Of a DNA stretch of 64,000 nt, positions 23,771 to 34,465 are shown in pieces (the stretch's first letter is position 1; each line of letters opens with the position of its first letter). The stretch covers positions 50,940,108 to 51,004,107 of the forward strand of contig OY759217.1 in assembly GCA_963662175.1 (NCBI GenBank). The letters are read 5' to 3'. Below the pieces are notes generated by a model. That model saw nothing but the letters and a program-made list of their open reading frames with translations, was not told where the DNA came from and did not search any database. A program made the position numbers and the translations under genes. The DNA comes from Aradus depressus (lineage: Eukaryota; Arthropoda; Insecta; Hemiptera; Aradidae).

Positions 23771-23979
23771 ATAGAAACAAATGTATACGTAAATAAATGA
23801 TAAAATATCAGTGGAGTAAACAGTATACAACTAAAGCAATTGATGATAATAATAAAAATATTGAATAAAAATAATTACGATAGAAATTGGTGGAGGACCT
23901 CTGACAAGACAATAAAAATTAAAGTTTTATATACATTATACAGTGCCTGCTTACTGAGGTCAAGATCTGGAAGATTTTA

Positions 23980-24192
23980 TCAGGGAAGTAAAATAAACTT
24001 AAGCACGCCGTCCTTCGGACGGGACGTTAAGCGATGGTCCCGAGCGTGTAAGATGTCAAGTATTCGTCAAAGACCCCTACCCTAAGCGAATAAAAATTTA
24101 GGGTAGACACAATGTAGGACTCCCATAGTAGAGTCGGGCTCATGTACCAGTAAGCTATATGACCTTGTGATTAAAGCCCGGGCATGATTAAC
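23980..24192 (+). mobile_element. SINE-A, 5'-truncated
   Basis: Contains the core 'cgccgtccttcggacggg' and the 3' end 'aaagcccgggcatga'. Confidence 0.85.
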
Positions 24193-24628
24193 TAAAATAC
24201 ACGACTTTTAAATTATTGTTATTTTTTTTCTTTTTGAACAATTCTCAGTATTGACAGACATATACTGACTTTCTTTGTAGATGTTTTTTCTTCGTATTTG
24301 GACTTTTATTGAGTACGAATATGTGAAATTCCAGTGAAAACATAATATCGAATTTCTTACTGATAACTTGCTGGCTGGAAAGTATTAAGAATACCAGAGA
24401 GGTTCCGTCATCCCTCCACCAGCCAATAGAAACATGTTTCATATTTCTTGACACAATTTCCAGAGTGACGTAGTCTGTTTGGTTTATGACTACTACTAGC
24501 TCCGCCCCGCCCCGCCCTCTTTATAGAATAGGACTGAAAAATACATTTTTCAAGAAAGATATCTGCTACCAATTCAAGACTCTCATCATTTTTATTTCTT
24601 TGATTTCTCTAATTAGTTAATTATTGTA

Positions 24629-24815
24629 GTTCATGCCCAGGCATAAACGATGAGGTCATATCGCCTACTACCAAGGCGCCCGACTCTACTGAGGGAGTCC
24701 TAAATTTTGCCTACCTAGGTTCGGGGTCTTTAACGAGTACCTGACGTCTCACATGGTCACATGATCCAATGTCCCATCCACAGAGATAAAGGACCTCGGC
24801 CGGGTTTCGAGTCTT
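24629..24815 (-). mobile_element. SINE-A, decayed
   Basis: 'gaggtcatatcgcctactac', 'gagtacctgacgtc' and 'cggccgggtttcga' remain in order; several internal deletions. Confidence 0.78.
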
Positions 24816-25455
24816 AAAAATGGTAAATGTCCCGTATTTTATTATGAATTTATTTCAACAGATGGCACCACTAGTGGCAGCAAAGGTATTAAAGATATTC
24901 TGGCTAAACGGCTCAACTTTTTTTAAATTTTTTTTTTTTCCTTTATAATCAATATGAATGTAGAATTGATATAACACTCCGATTTTTTTTTTTAATTGTA
25001 AATTCCAAATTTTAAATTTTTTGTGTATTTTTCTTTAATTTTTTACATGTTATCTTTTTATTTTTATTTTATTTTTTTTTTAATTTACTGATAAGGCGCC
25101 GAACGTAGGCAGATCAATAAGTTCAAATCATTTTTCAAATTCAAAATCGGATGAATAGATGAAACGGAAATAGAAAAGTACGAAATGAATGGTAGTTCTC
25201 TGTTTTTGTTTTGATTCGAACGCAACACTTATCCCTTTTCTCTAGCGGCTTTGTTTACATCCGTAGTTCAGCTCCGTTTTATGTTCATACTAACTCATAT
25301 TAAACAAACTACCTCTAAGATTGCTCTAGTCATCACTACCCCAGCAATACTGTATAACGGATGTTATGTCTTAGGTCTGCCGTTCTAAAAATTATTATTT
25401 GTGATTAATGAATTTTAAGCCCTTATATTTCTCAGATCCCATGTTCAAATATGTA
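24816..25455. other. spacer, T-rich, nothing recognised
   Basis: Long T runs, with no gene or repeat supported. Confidence 0.45.
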
Positions 25456-25804
25456 TAGGTTAGGTTAGGTTTTATGACTCAGGCCCGGGCTTTAACTACG
25501 AGGTCATATCGCCTACTACCAGAGCGCTCTTTCGTCACTCTGGTGGACATGAGCCCGACTCTACTGTGGGAGTCCTAAATTTTGCCTACCCTAAATTTTT
25601 TATTCATCTAGGGTAGGGGTCTTTAACGAGTACCTGACATCGTACAGGCTCGGGACCATCGCTTAACGTCCCATCCGAAGGACGGCGTGCTTAAGTTTAT
25701 TTTACCTCCCAGATAAAATAAACTAAGGGCCTCGGTCGGGCTACGAACCCACGACCTTGAGCTCAGAAGTCAAGCACGCATACCACTGAGCTACCGGCGC
25801 CCTC
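25456..25804 (-). mobile_element. SINE-A, best full-length copy
   Basis: On the - strand it reads head 'gggcgccggtagctcagtgg' (A box), a B-box-like 'gggttcgtagcccgac', the core 'cgccgtccttcggatggg', the body and the 3' end 'gcccgggcctgagtcat'. It finishes in a tail of three CCTAA units (25456-25470). About 335 bp plus tail. RNA polymerase III promoter boxes and a simple-repeat tail define a tRNA-derived SINE moved by a LINE partner. Confidence 0.95.
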
Positions 25805-26113
25805 CAAATATGTATATAACTGAATAAAAATACAGAAAAACGTTTTATTTAAATAATCAAATGTATTGATTAATAGAGTCGACAGTATCTTTTCAATGTA
25901 GAACAAATTCGAGATTATGTAATGTAAATGAAAAATTCAAAACTTGACCAACGTTTCCAAAACTATTTATTTCCTTCTTCAGGGCCTACAGAATACAAAC
26001 AAACAAATTAGTACAAACATGTGCAATGTGTTTTTCAAACAAATTTTATATAAAGATATTATTATTATTATTGTTACTGTAGATCTGAAAAAAAGAAAAG
26101 AAAAGAAAGAAAA

Positions 26114-26243
26114 TGGGGGCCATGGTGGCCGTCCGGGCTAGAGCGTAGGGCTTTGGTCGCATGGTCTCACCATGGTTTGCGGGTTCGAATCCCGTCCGGG
26201 AGTGAGTTTTATTTCGTAGATAGAACTCCCTCCCGGGGCCATG
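26114..26243 (+). mobile_element. SINE-B, short tRNA(Ser/Leu)-like SINE
   Basis: An A-box-like 'atggtggccgtccgggctag' and a canonical B box 'gggttcgaatcccg' are about 60 bp apart, with a long variable-arm-like stretch between. They are followed by 'gtgagttttatttcgtag' and a complementary end 'gaactccctcccgg'. It is not a functional tRNA gene: the acceptor stem does not close properly, and a second copy with the same 3' extension exists at 32197-32335. Confidence 0.8.
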
Positions 26244-26359
26244 GATGTCTTAAATAATTATACATAACACATTGACATGGCTAATATGCAGCGTTCATAA
26301 AGCCAAAAGAAAAAAAAAAAAAAAAAAAAAAAAGAAAGAAAACGAAACGTGTCTGTTTT

Positions 26360-26850
26360 TATGTGCGTCTATGAACACGATAACACCTGTTAGAATGAAT
26401 TTATCATATGGAATTTCATATGAAAATTCAAAATTCAATAAGGATGACATAAATTTACTTTTCTGCGGAATCAGCCGAAGAGGAGGGGAATCAGAGGGGC
26501 TTAACTCAAAAATCCCAATGACTGCTCATGTAGGTAATGAATGAATCGACATGAAATTTTATAATTAAATTCAAACCCCCGCAAGGATGGCACCTACTAA
26601 TGTTCAGCGAAATTGATTAAAGGGGGGAGGTGGGGGGGGGGGGGGGGGGGGGATCAGGGAAATGTGCTCGTCTCAATAGTAAATGCATTCAAACAAAATT
26701 TAGTATGAGGATTCTGCATTCCTCTGAAGCCACTATGTAAGTCATATATTCAATTTTACGCCCAAATTGACTTTGGAGAGAGAGCGAAAACGTAATTAAT
26801 TAATTCGTGCTGGGGAAGTACATAGCCGGTGATCCACCGACTACTTTTTC
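26360..26850 (+). mobile_element. family B copy with G run
   Basis: Runs from 'atgaacacgataacacctg' to 'gtgctggggaagtacatagc' plus 'gatccaccgactac'. A G run at about 26627-26652 lies at the same place in the element as in the copies at 7660 and 33627. Confidence 0.8.
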
Positions 26851-27729
26851 TATTAGGAATAACACTCCCTAAAGTATTGAATAATAACTGAGCTTTAGTT
26901 TCTGGGAGGAATACAGAGAGTTAAGTAGGCAACTGCTTGACGAAGTCCCTGCTTCAGTAGAATCTGTTTGATGAAGTGCCGGGAGACGGCAAGATTTGCA
27001 CCTCAATTCATGCAGATCAAGTCATAAAGTTGAAATCCCCCCAAACTTCCACCCTCAACTTGACGTTTATTTTATAAAAGAAATTTGGAAAACGAATTAT
27101 AGTTACTTAGTATTCGGTAGTTAAGGAAAATATTACAGAGAAATAGAACCACATCACACACTGAAGGGTCCCGTATGGGAACATTGCCTTAATATATTAA
27201 TTAACATACACTTATAATTATAATTTTCTGAAAAATATTTTTTTCCTACTACACTGCATTGACATTAGATCTCATGTCCAGTTTTAGTAGTGTATAATAA
27301 CCTGTACCACACCAATGAGTTAGTTGCCAAGCTGGCCGCCAGAGTCCCCCCTGACTGATGACCCCCCTCTCCTCGGTATCCCAGGCACACCCCCCATATA
27401 TATAGACCTTCTTACTTATTAGCTCCCTTTTCAGTAACAGCTGCTTCCACCAAACTACCCAACACTTTTCCCTTATCTTATTTTTTTCTCTTTCTCCCGA
27501 TTCAGCAGCGGCTCACATACGACCTTATCAAAGTCATAAAAATCCAATAGAAAGTATATTAAACATTGAAACAATAAACATAAATAGTTCTTTTTTCTCT
27601 CTCTTATTGATATTTACGTAACAGAATACATACACATATACATACACATATTGACAGAACAAATAATAAAATACTACATTAAAACAGTTTCCAGTTTAAA
27701 TGATATGGTTCTTATGTTTCTTTTTTTTC
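26851..27729. other. spacer, nothing recognised
   Basis: No supported gene. CA/TA-rich simple sequence near 27630. Confidence 0.4.
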
Positions 27730-28258
27730 TTTCACAGCTGTACGAAGTATTGGGGAAGTAACTTAGTCGATCAGAAATTCGATGTTTCAACGGGATTTCA
27801 TGTTTTTTGACCTCTTGATTCCAAAATTGAAAAAAATAATTCATACTGTTTGTGTGTCCGTGAACACAATAACTCCCGATACAATGAATGTATCGACACG
27901 ATATTTTCATGTGTATCCAGAACCTTCTAAGGACGACACCTATTGATTTTCAGCTTTAACAACCAAAAGGAACGGGGGATCAGAGGGAGAATCAACTCAA
28001 AAAACCCAATAACTACCGATATTTAAAGTCAAAACCTCAAGAGGACAATAATTGTGAAATTTAATAGAAATCGCCCGAAGGTAGCCTCAGTGAAAGGGGA
28101 AAATTTATCGATACAAAATTTAGTGTAAAGAATTAGGAGCCCGTATGTAAATCAACTATCAATTATTAGCGCAAACGGTTCGCTGGAGGGGTAGCGAAGA
28201 GTTAATTGACTAATTCGTTCTGGGGAAGCACATTGCCGGTGATTCACTGACGACCTTT
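27730..28258 (+). mobile_element. family B copy, complete
   Basis: Starts 'agctgtacgaagtattgggg' and ends 'tctggggaagcacattgccg' plus 'gtgattcactgacgacc'. It is about 530 bp and the best guide to the element's normal length. No transposase. Confidence 0.85.
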
Positions 28259-28370
28259 TTTTTACTTCCCCAACTATGAAGTATAGAGGATGTTACGTAA
28301 CCGGTCAGAAATTCGATGTTGAGTTTCCAACAGAATTTCATATTTCCTGACCTTCTGGAATTATTATTAT

Positions 28371-29605
28371 TTATTGTGGTTTTAGGGCGAAAAACTGCCA
28401 TGGTTATCATCGCCCGAACAAAAAATTAACTAATTAATTTAACAAAAACAAAGAAAAAAAAAAAAAAAAAAATGGAACACACACACAGATATAAGACAAA
28501 ATAAACAATAAAGGAGAAAATGAAGAAAAACAATGAAGTAAAGTGAAAGGTAAAGGACACTCTCCATGAACTACAGCTTATGGAATAGATGAGATGCCTT
28601 GAGGAAGGCCACCAGTCGATCTATGGCAGCACTGTCATCACCCAGATCTTCAAATAAATTTCTTGATATTCTGTGCTGCTCCATGAGGTCCGTATAAGAC
28701 CGGCACTCTTCGATGATGTGGCGGACGGTTAGAACCACTCCACAGGCAGCACACTCCGGCGGGTCCTGTCTGTCAAACAGGAAGCCATGAGTGAGGCGGG
28801 AGTGACCTATCCTCAGCCTCGTGATGACCAATTCCTCTCTCCTTGCTCCTCTCTCAGACGATGTCCAGGGCAGTACGCCCCTCTTGACTATTCGCAGTTT
28901 GTTTTCCCTAACATCATTCCACAGGCGCTGCCAATTCTCATCGATTCTGTATAGATGGGGAGATACTATTTCTGCTGCAGTCAGACTACGTGACGAAACT
29001 TCTAAAAGATGGTGTGCTTCTTTCGCCGCTTTATCCGCTTTCTCATTGCCTGCAATTCCGCTATGGCCAGGAACCCAAATGAAAATAACATCCTTTCCGG
29101 CTCCATGCAGCGTAGAGTGGATCCTGTGAATTCTCGTAACTACCTTATTGGAACTATACAAATGATCCAGGCTAAGCAAAGCGCTGAGAGAATCGCTACA
29201 AATAATTATGTTCTTTTCGGGAACAGACGAAGAGAACTAAAGAGCCAGGAATATGGCCTGGAGTTCAGCAGACATCACGCTGCACAAATGATGGAGTTTG
29301 TAGCTTCGAGTGGAATGGTCATCAATAAAGGCACAGGCTGTAGAGTCATTAGTTTTTGATCCGTCCGTATATATTACCCTATGGTCCGGTAATTCTTTTA
29401 TAATTTCTGCTAGATGTACTTCAATTTCGAAATTGTATGAGGCTGACCTCAAACGGAATGAACATTGCGGGCGGGTAAACGTCCATGGAGGGGTAACTTC
29501 TCTGACGCTGCAAACAAGGTTTGCCATCAATTCCGAAGCTAAATTAGACATTCGGATTCCCAGTGGCAATGTTGCATTGTTATTCTCGTCGTATAGTCTT
29601 TTGTA
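28371..29605 (-). mobile_element. 5'-truncated non-LTR retrotransposon (I-like), with 15-bp target-site duplication
   Basis: Flanked by identical 'cctgaccttctggaa' at 28356-28370 and 29606-29620. The 3' end on the - strand finishes in (TAA)n ('aataaataataataa'). The element encodes an RNase H domain and a C-terminal zinc-like motif (next entry). RNase H plus a TAA tail point to the I clade or its relatives. Only the last 1.2 kb was copied, as is common for target-primed reverse transcription. Confidence 0.88.
28571..29605 (-). pseudogene. non-LTR retrotransposon ORF2 end: RNase H and C-terminal zinc motif, one premature stop
   Basis: A single frame runs through the whole insert. RNase H motifs are in order: YTDGSK (first Asp), SVMSAELQAI (Glu), CSDSLSALLS (Asp) and WVPGHSGIAGNEKAD (last Asp). 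All four acidic catalytic residues are visible. A C-terminal segment LVITRLRIGHSRLTHG with CAACGVVLTVRHIIEEC follows, ending at 28571. One in-frame TAG at 29237-29239 separates the Glu and the third motif, so the product is broken by a single point change. The reverse transcriptase and endonuclease are absent through 5' truncation. Residues before about 29605 belong to the target repeat. Confidence 0.9.
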
Positions 29606-29899
29606 CCTGACCTTCTGGAAATTATTTTTGAATGTATTGCTATGACATTTTATATTTAAATTCAAATATATATATAAAGACAACACCTGTTTATTTTCGA
29701 AATGGACGGAAGGGAAGGGGTGGTGGCTCAAAGGAAAAAAATTTATAATTATCAATGGTGGATTACAGAGACTTCTAAATGGTCATTTTCCTTATAATTA
29801 TAATTGGCTCAAACGGTCGATTGGTTTAGTGGATTAGCAGAAACTTATTATTCATTCGTTCTGCGGAAATACATTGCTAGTGTTTCATCGTTTTTGAGT

Positions 29900-30215
29900 T
29901 TGAAATTTGGATTTGCATATAATATTTCGTGTCGATACATCCATTAATTTGACAATTATTGGATTTTTTTTTGTTAAGCCCATCTCTCTAATCCCCTGTT
30001 AGCCGCAAAATCAATAGGTGTCGTCTTTATGAACTTCTGGATACATATATAAAATTTATTGTCGATATATTCGGGAGTTATGGTGTTCACAGACACACAC
30101 AGTCAGTCATGATTATTTTTTTTTGTTTTCCATTTTTGTAATCAGAGGTTTTCTATTTTTGTAATCAATACTGAATTTCTGACAAATTACATAACTTGCT
30201 CTATACCTCATCATA
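29900..30215 (-). mobile_element. family B copy
   Basis: Carries 'tcgtgtcgatacatccatta', 'caataggtgtcgtcttta' and 'acaaattacataacttgctc' in complement orientation, tail to tail with the previous copy. Confidence 0.75.
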
Positions 30216-30326
30216 TAACTGGTAAACTAATAAAAGTGTTGAGATGGAAATGTGAGTAATAATGGGAGTGGAAAGGGAAAATGATTCAATTTTGAAGCGT
30301 ATGTTGATTTGTGTCACAGTGAGGCC

Positions 30327-30345
30327 CCCCCCCCCCCCCCCCCCC
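30327..30345. repeat. C run
   Basis: About 19 uninterrupted C. Confidence 0.9.
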
Positions 30346-30559
30346 TCCCTTATCTATCTTCCAGCTGTCATTTGCACGGGATTTGAGGGGGCAGTATTTC
30401 ACGCAACAGTGGCTATCATTATAAAACCAACGTAACAGGGATTCCCAGTCAGATTCCTTCAATGCTATGCTATTCTCTCTAATTAGAGAAATAAAGCAAC
30501 TTTATGCCATATATTGTCGTTTATTAACATATAATAATAATTGATTTTATAATATTTTA

Positions 30560-30864
30560 AGGTTAGGTTAGGTTTTATGACTCATGCCCGGGCTTTAACT
30601 ACGAGGTCATATCGCCTACTACCAGAGTGCTCTTTCGTCACTCTGGTGGACATGAGCCCGACTCTACTGTGGGAGTCCTAAATTTTTATTCACCTAGGGC
30701 AGGGGTCTTTGACGAGTACCTGACATCGTACAGGCTCGGGACCATCGTTTAACGTCCCATCCGAAGGACGGCGTGTTTAAGTTTATTTTACCTCCCAGAT
30801 AAAATAAACTAAGGGCCTCGGTCGGGTTTCGAACCCACGCTCTTGAGCTCCATACGACGCCCTC
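30560..30864 (-). mobile_element. SINE-A with telomere-like tail
   Basis: Body and core are well preserved, with B box 'gggtttcgaaccc'. The A-box region is deleted between 'ttgagctc' and 'gacgccctc'. The tail at 30560-30575 is (CCTAA)n on the sense strand. Confidence 0.9.
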
Positions 30865-31669
30865 AAGAAAGGAATCTTACGAACTAATTACTTAAAACTA
30901 TATCAGATTTTTTTCTGTTTGAAATATGTGGCCATTCTTTAAATCAATGTTATTTTGGGCATATAAACATATAAATAAATGAAAGTACCTTTGCACTTCT
31001 ACTTCACTGTTATTTTCACTCTTAATGTGTGTAAATTGTTTTACATCACAGTTAATAAGGTGAGAGCTGTGTAGTTCTGAACTCTGCCACTAGGCTGCTG
31101 ACACGACTTCTTTAGTTGTGAAATATAGTTAAATATTTCTTCAATATTTTCATATTCCCTTCAATCTAAAAACTCAGCAATTTTTCCATCTTCACCAGTG
31201 TCGAAAATTTTTTTATTAAAACTTTTGAAAATGCAATAAAAATATATAAGTTGTGTAGGGTCCTTTTCGATTTGTGCATTGTCAACTGTTAGAAATGGAT
31301 AAAATCGGATTTCCTTGAATAGGGGTAAGGTCTGAAAGAGGTTGTGTGGTGTGCGGTGTGTGGTGGGGAATGGTAAAGTTGAGGATATGAGATTCTGACA
31401 AAGGGGAACCCACCCACCCTTCCAGATCTATTTTCTGGGGAGGGCGGTAGGCAGCGCTAGCATCAACAATAGGCGCTCCTTCAATCTATCACATCACCTC
31501 ATGTCATCTGCATAATACTCTCCTCCAGTCAACAGTCACATAGAACCGGAGATCAGTTCTTATATAGGGCAAACAGGTCGCTTTCCAATATCAATAGGCA
31601 ACAATTGTTCTTCAAATATAATCTATCCCTAAAAAGTTTCAGGAAAACAAAAAAAAAATTATGAATTAC
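30865..31669. other. spacer, nothing recognised
   Basis: No domain-bearing open frame or family match. Confidence 0.4.
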
Positions 31670-32196
31670 CATTAATGTACCTACTTCCCTAGTATTAATC
31701 AATAAACTTTTTGCTCCCCTCCCAAAACTAGTCGACTGTCTGCAATAATATTCAACAGATGACTTACATAAAGCCTGCTAAATCCTCATACTAAATTTCA
31801 TGTCGATACATTCATTACAACACCAGTTATTAGAGTTTTTGAGTTAAGCCTCTCCCTATTCCCCCCTCCCCTTTGGTCAATTTGGCTGAAAATCGGTGTT
31901 GTCCTTAGGGGGGGTTTTGGTCACACCTAATAAATTTGGTGTTCATTCATTCAGTTATTAGAGTTTTTATGTAAAGCCTCCCCCCTAATCCTCCCATTAT
32001 CTTTAGTCGATTGAATTTTCATAATTAATAATAATAATAATAGTCTTTATTTATTTTTATTTTTACAAATGTACATTAATAATAATAATATTGACCGACA
32101 ATACTCATGGTCAAATTGACCGTCTGTTTTGTTTTGTTTTTTTCCTTATGTACGGTGCATTTTAGCCATGTCAATGTGTTATTTAGTTATATTTGT

Positions 32197-32335
32197 GATA
32201 TCCATGACCCCGGGAGGGAGTTCTATCTACGAAATAAAACTCACTCCCGGACGGGATTCGAACCCGCATACCACGGTGAGACCATGCGACCAAAGCCCTA
32301 CGCTCTAGCCCGCACGGCCACCATGGCTCCCAAAT
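32197..32335 (-). mobile_element. SINE-B, nested in the non-LTR element
   Basis: Complement orientation of the copy at 26114-26243: B box 'cgggattcgaacccg', A-box region 'ctagcccgcacggccaccat' and the 3' end 'ccgggagggagttctatcta'. It lies in the 3' part of the retrotransposon. Confidence 0.8.
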
Positions 32336-32513
32336 CCCCCCAGGGGTTATCTCTTCTATTTCTACTCGATAATACACATATATAAAAGTGACAAAATAAA
32401 AATAAAATAATTCAAATTCAAATGCAGTAATTAACAAAATTAACCTAATTGATCCTTTAAAAAAACTAACCAAAAATAAAAATAAAAAACATCTTCCTGT
32501 TTATATATTATTA

Positions 32514-32813
32514 TTAATTAAATTGTGAAACCAGCTCAAATCTATAATTCCAGGCGGCTTTGCAATAGTTAATTAAACTTTTGTAATTTCGTCCATTTAC
32601 ATATTCAATAAACTGAACATAGCTTAACTCTGCTTTACTAAAATAAATAAAACGAAATTCTTTTAAGATGGGGCATACGGCAATAAAGTGAAACACAACT
32701 TGCTTGTTATTACACATGGAGCAAAGCTTGACCTCCTTAGTGTAAGAATACTTATTTAAATAAAGAAGTTCACCTCGTACCTTCAGCACCCAGCTTATCG
32801 AATTAGCATCCAT
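32514..32813 (-). pseudogene. non-LTR retrotransposon C-terminal domain with CCHC-type motif
   Basis: An open frame of 99 codons. Recognisable parts are ELLYLNKYSYTKEVKLCSMC, the motif CSMCNNKQVVFHFIAVC (spacing Cx2C-x7-H-x4-C), PILKEFRFIYF and a helical tail YCKAAWNYR. This matches the C-terminal zinc-like region I know from insect non-LTR elements of the Jockey/CR1 type. The reverse transcriptase is missing because of 5' truncation at 32977. The frame itself is undamaged over this part. Confidence 0.65.
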
Positions 32814-33109
32814 CTCTGAGAAAATAACTTTATTATCTGTAAATAACTGTTTATATAAAGTATGCTTGGTACTATTTATTGATTTTAATTTATACTCATT
32901 AATAAATTCATTTTTTACTTTATTTAAATATCATTCCCTTTTATTCTGCCATCCAAAAACTCAGTTATATTAACATTATTGAATTTTCATATTTGGAATA
33001 TGTGGAGGCCGGAAAACATGAAATTCCGTTGAAAACTCCGCATCGAATTTTTGACCGATTAGGTAACTTCCCCTATACTATATAGCGGGGAAGTTAAAAA
33101 AATAAACGC

Positions 33110-33480
33110 CATTTACGCTTACCCGCTCGACAACTAATTTTTCCTTTAAACCCCCTTCTTTGGTCGATTTGACTGAAAATCAATCCCATCTCTTACCCTC
33201 TGCCGATTTTGCTGAAAATCAATAGCTATTGGCTTTATTGCTTTCTGGCTCCATCTAAAAAATTTCCTTTAAATATATTTTTTGTCGAGAGTTATCACGT
33301 CCACATGTACACCAGAATTCATGTTTTCAAAACCCCTAAAAAAAAAGAAAAAAAAAAGATAACTCGCCAAAGAATGAATATATTGACATGAGATGTTCCA
33401 GAGAGGTTTAGTGGAAGCTCAACTCCAATAACCTCCATAACGCTTCATGGAATCATCATTTTCATATGAAATTTTACGAT
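33110..33480 (-). mobile_element. family B fragments, rearranged
   Basis: 'ctttggtcgatttgactgaa' and 'gctgaaaatcaatagctatt' occur in close succession, showing internal duplication; 'gagttatcacgtccacatg' follows. Boundaries uncertain. Confidence 0.55.
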
Positions 33481-33489
33481 ACTTCACCA

Positions 33490-33920
33490 GTTATAAGAAA
33501 ATTCTAGAAGAAATCCTAGGTTTTCACGTTTTCCGACCACTTTATTCCAAAAATGAAAATAAAAAAACTTCTGTATCTATGAACTCGATAACTGAACGTC
33601 ACTTCTTGCTTGAGCTTAGGAGATGAGGGGGGGGGGGGGGGGGGGGGGGGGGGGACGAATGTAAAAACTCAAATAATTGCCGATGTAATGAATGTATCGA
33701 CAAAATTTCATATGGAAATTTTAAAAAACGTATGGACGACACTTATAAATTTTCGGCGACATCGGCCGAACGGAAAAAGAGGATCAGAGCGGAAGGTGGG
33801 ACTCAACTCAAAAATTCTAATAACTGCGGATACAAAGGTTATATCGATATAAAATTCCACCACTCACCTTACTACTAATTGAATTTAAAAATCCGTAAGT
33901 AATACATCGATATGTTTCGT
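33490..33920 (+). mobile_element. family B copy with 28-base G run
   Basis: Contains 'tatgaactcgataactg', a G run at 33627-33654, 'gatgtaatgaatgtatcgac' and 'gcggatacaaaggttat'. Confidence 0.75.
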
Positions 33921-34465
33921 TTCTTGTTTAACGTCCTTCTCAAAGCAGGACATTCGTACTTCGTTGAATTTGTTCAATATATTTCCTAACTTTACCTCTA
34001 AAAACGGCGGCCTTATGGGGGGCGGGGGGGGGGCGGTTTAGGTACAAATTGTCTCTGCTGTCGGTGGCAGGGTTGATCAACAAAAAGACTTCAACACTTC
34101 CACAAAAAAAAAAACGGGGAACGGTTAAAAAAACAACAGGAAGAAAAAAATTCACTTTGAAAGTTAAATTAACTGAAACTTTAAAACAAAGAAGACTCCA
34201 ATTAAATTGTGAAAAAAGTATAAATAAACAACAGCTTCAAAGTTATTAAGAAGAAATAATTGTTTCCATCGAGAAATAATCACTGCCATTTTAAATTCAT
34301 CTATAGTTAATGTTTTTTTCATTGTTTTTTCATAATTATTATAATACTCTTATTTACGTTTTATGGAGAATATAAATATTGAACCAACACTGGTTTCTAT
34401 CACTTATAGGTAAAGGAAGATTATTTATGCAATTAAACATTTCCTCAGTAAAATGTATGATTAAA
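33921..34465. other. spacer, nothing recognised
   Basis: Two overlapping low-complexity frames on opposite strands (33940-34249) are Lys/Phe-rich by composition. No support for a gene. Confidence 0.4.

Larger units (their letters stand above)
28260..29890 (+). mobile_element. family B copy split by a non-LTR insertion
   Basis: The 5' part (28260-28370) and the 3' part (29606-29890, with 'aaagacaacacctgtttatt' and 'cgttctgcggaaatacattg') flank the retrotransposon at 28371-29605. Confidence 0.8.
32024..32977 (-). mobile_element. 5'-truncated non-LTR retrotransposon with 14-bp target-site duplication
   Basis: The duplicated flanks 'attgaattttcata' lie at 32010-32023 and 32978-32991. The - strand 3' end is a TTA/TAA-rich tail. 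It encodes a retrotransposon C-terminus (32514-32813) and carries a SINE-B inserted in its 3' region. Confidence 0.82.
31670..33095 (-). mobile_element. family B copy split by a non-LTR insertion
   Basis: The 3' part (31670-32023, 'cataaagcctgctaaatcc', 'gtcgatacattcattac') and the 5' part (32978-33095, 'catgaaattccgttgaaaac', 'ggtaacttcccctatac') flank the insertion at 32024-32977. Confidence 0.8.

Noticed and set aside
26114..26205. A functional tRNA(Ser/Leu) gene
   Set aside because: The acceptor stem does not pair convincingly, and the same 3' extension occurs in a second copy at 32197-32335, so it is a SINE.
28821..29645. Three + strand frames of 102-116 codons
   Set aside because: They are antisense shadows of the RNase H region of the retrotransposon on the - strand.
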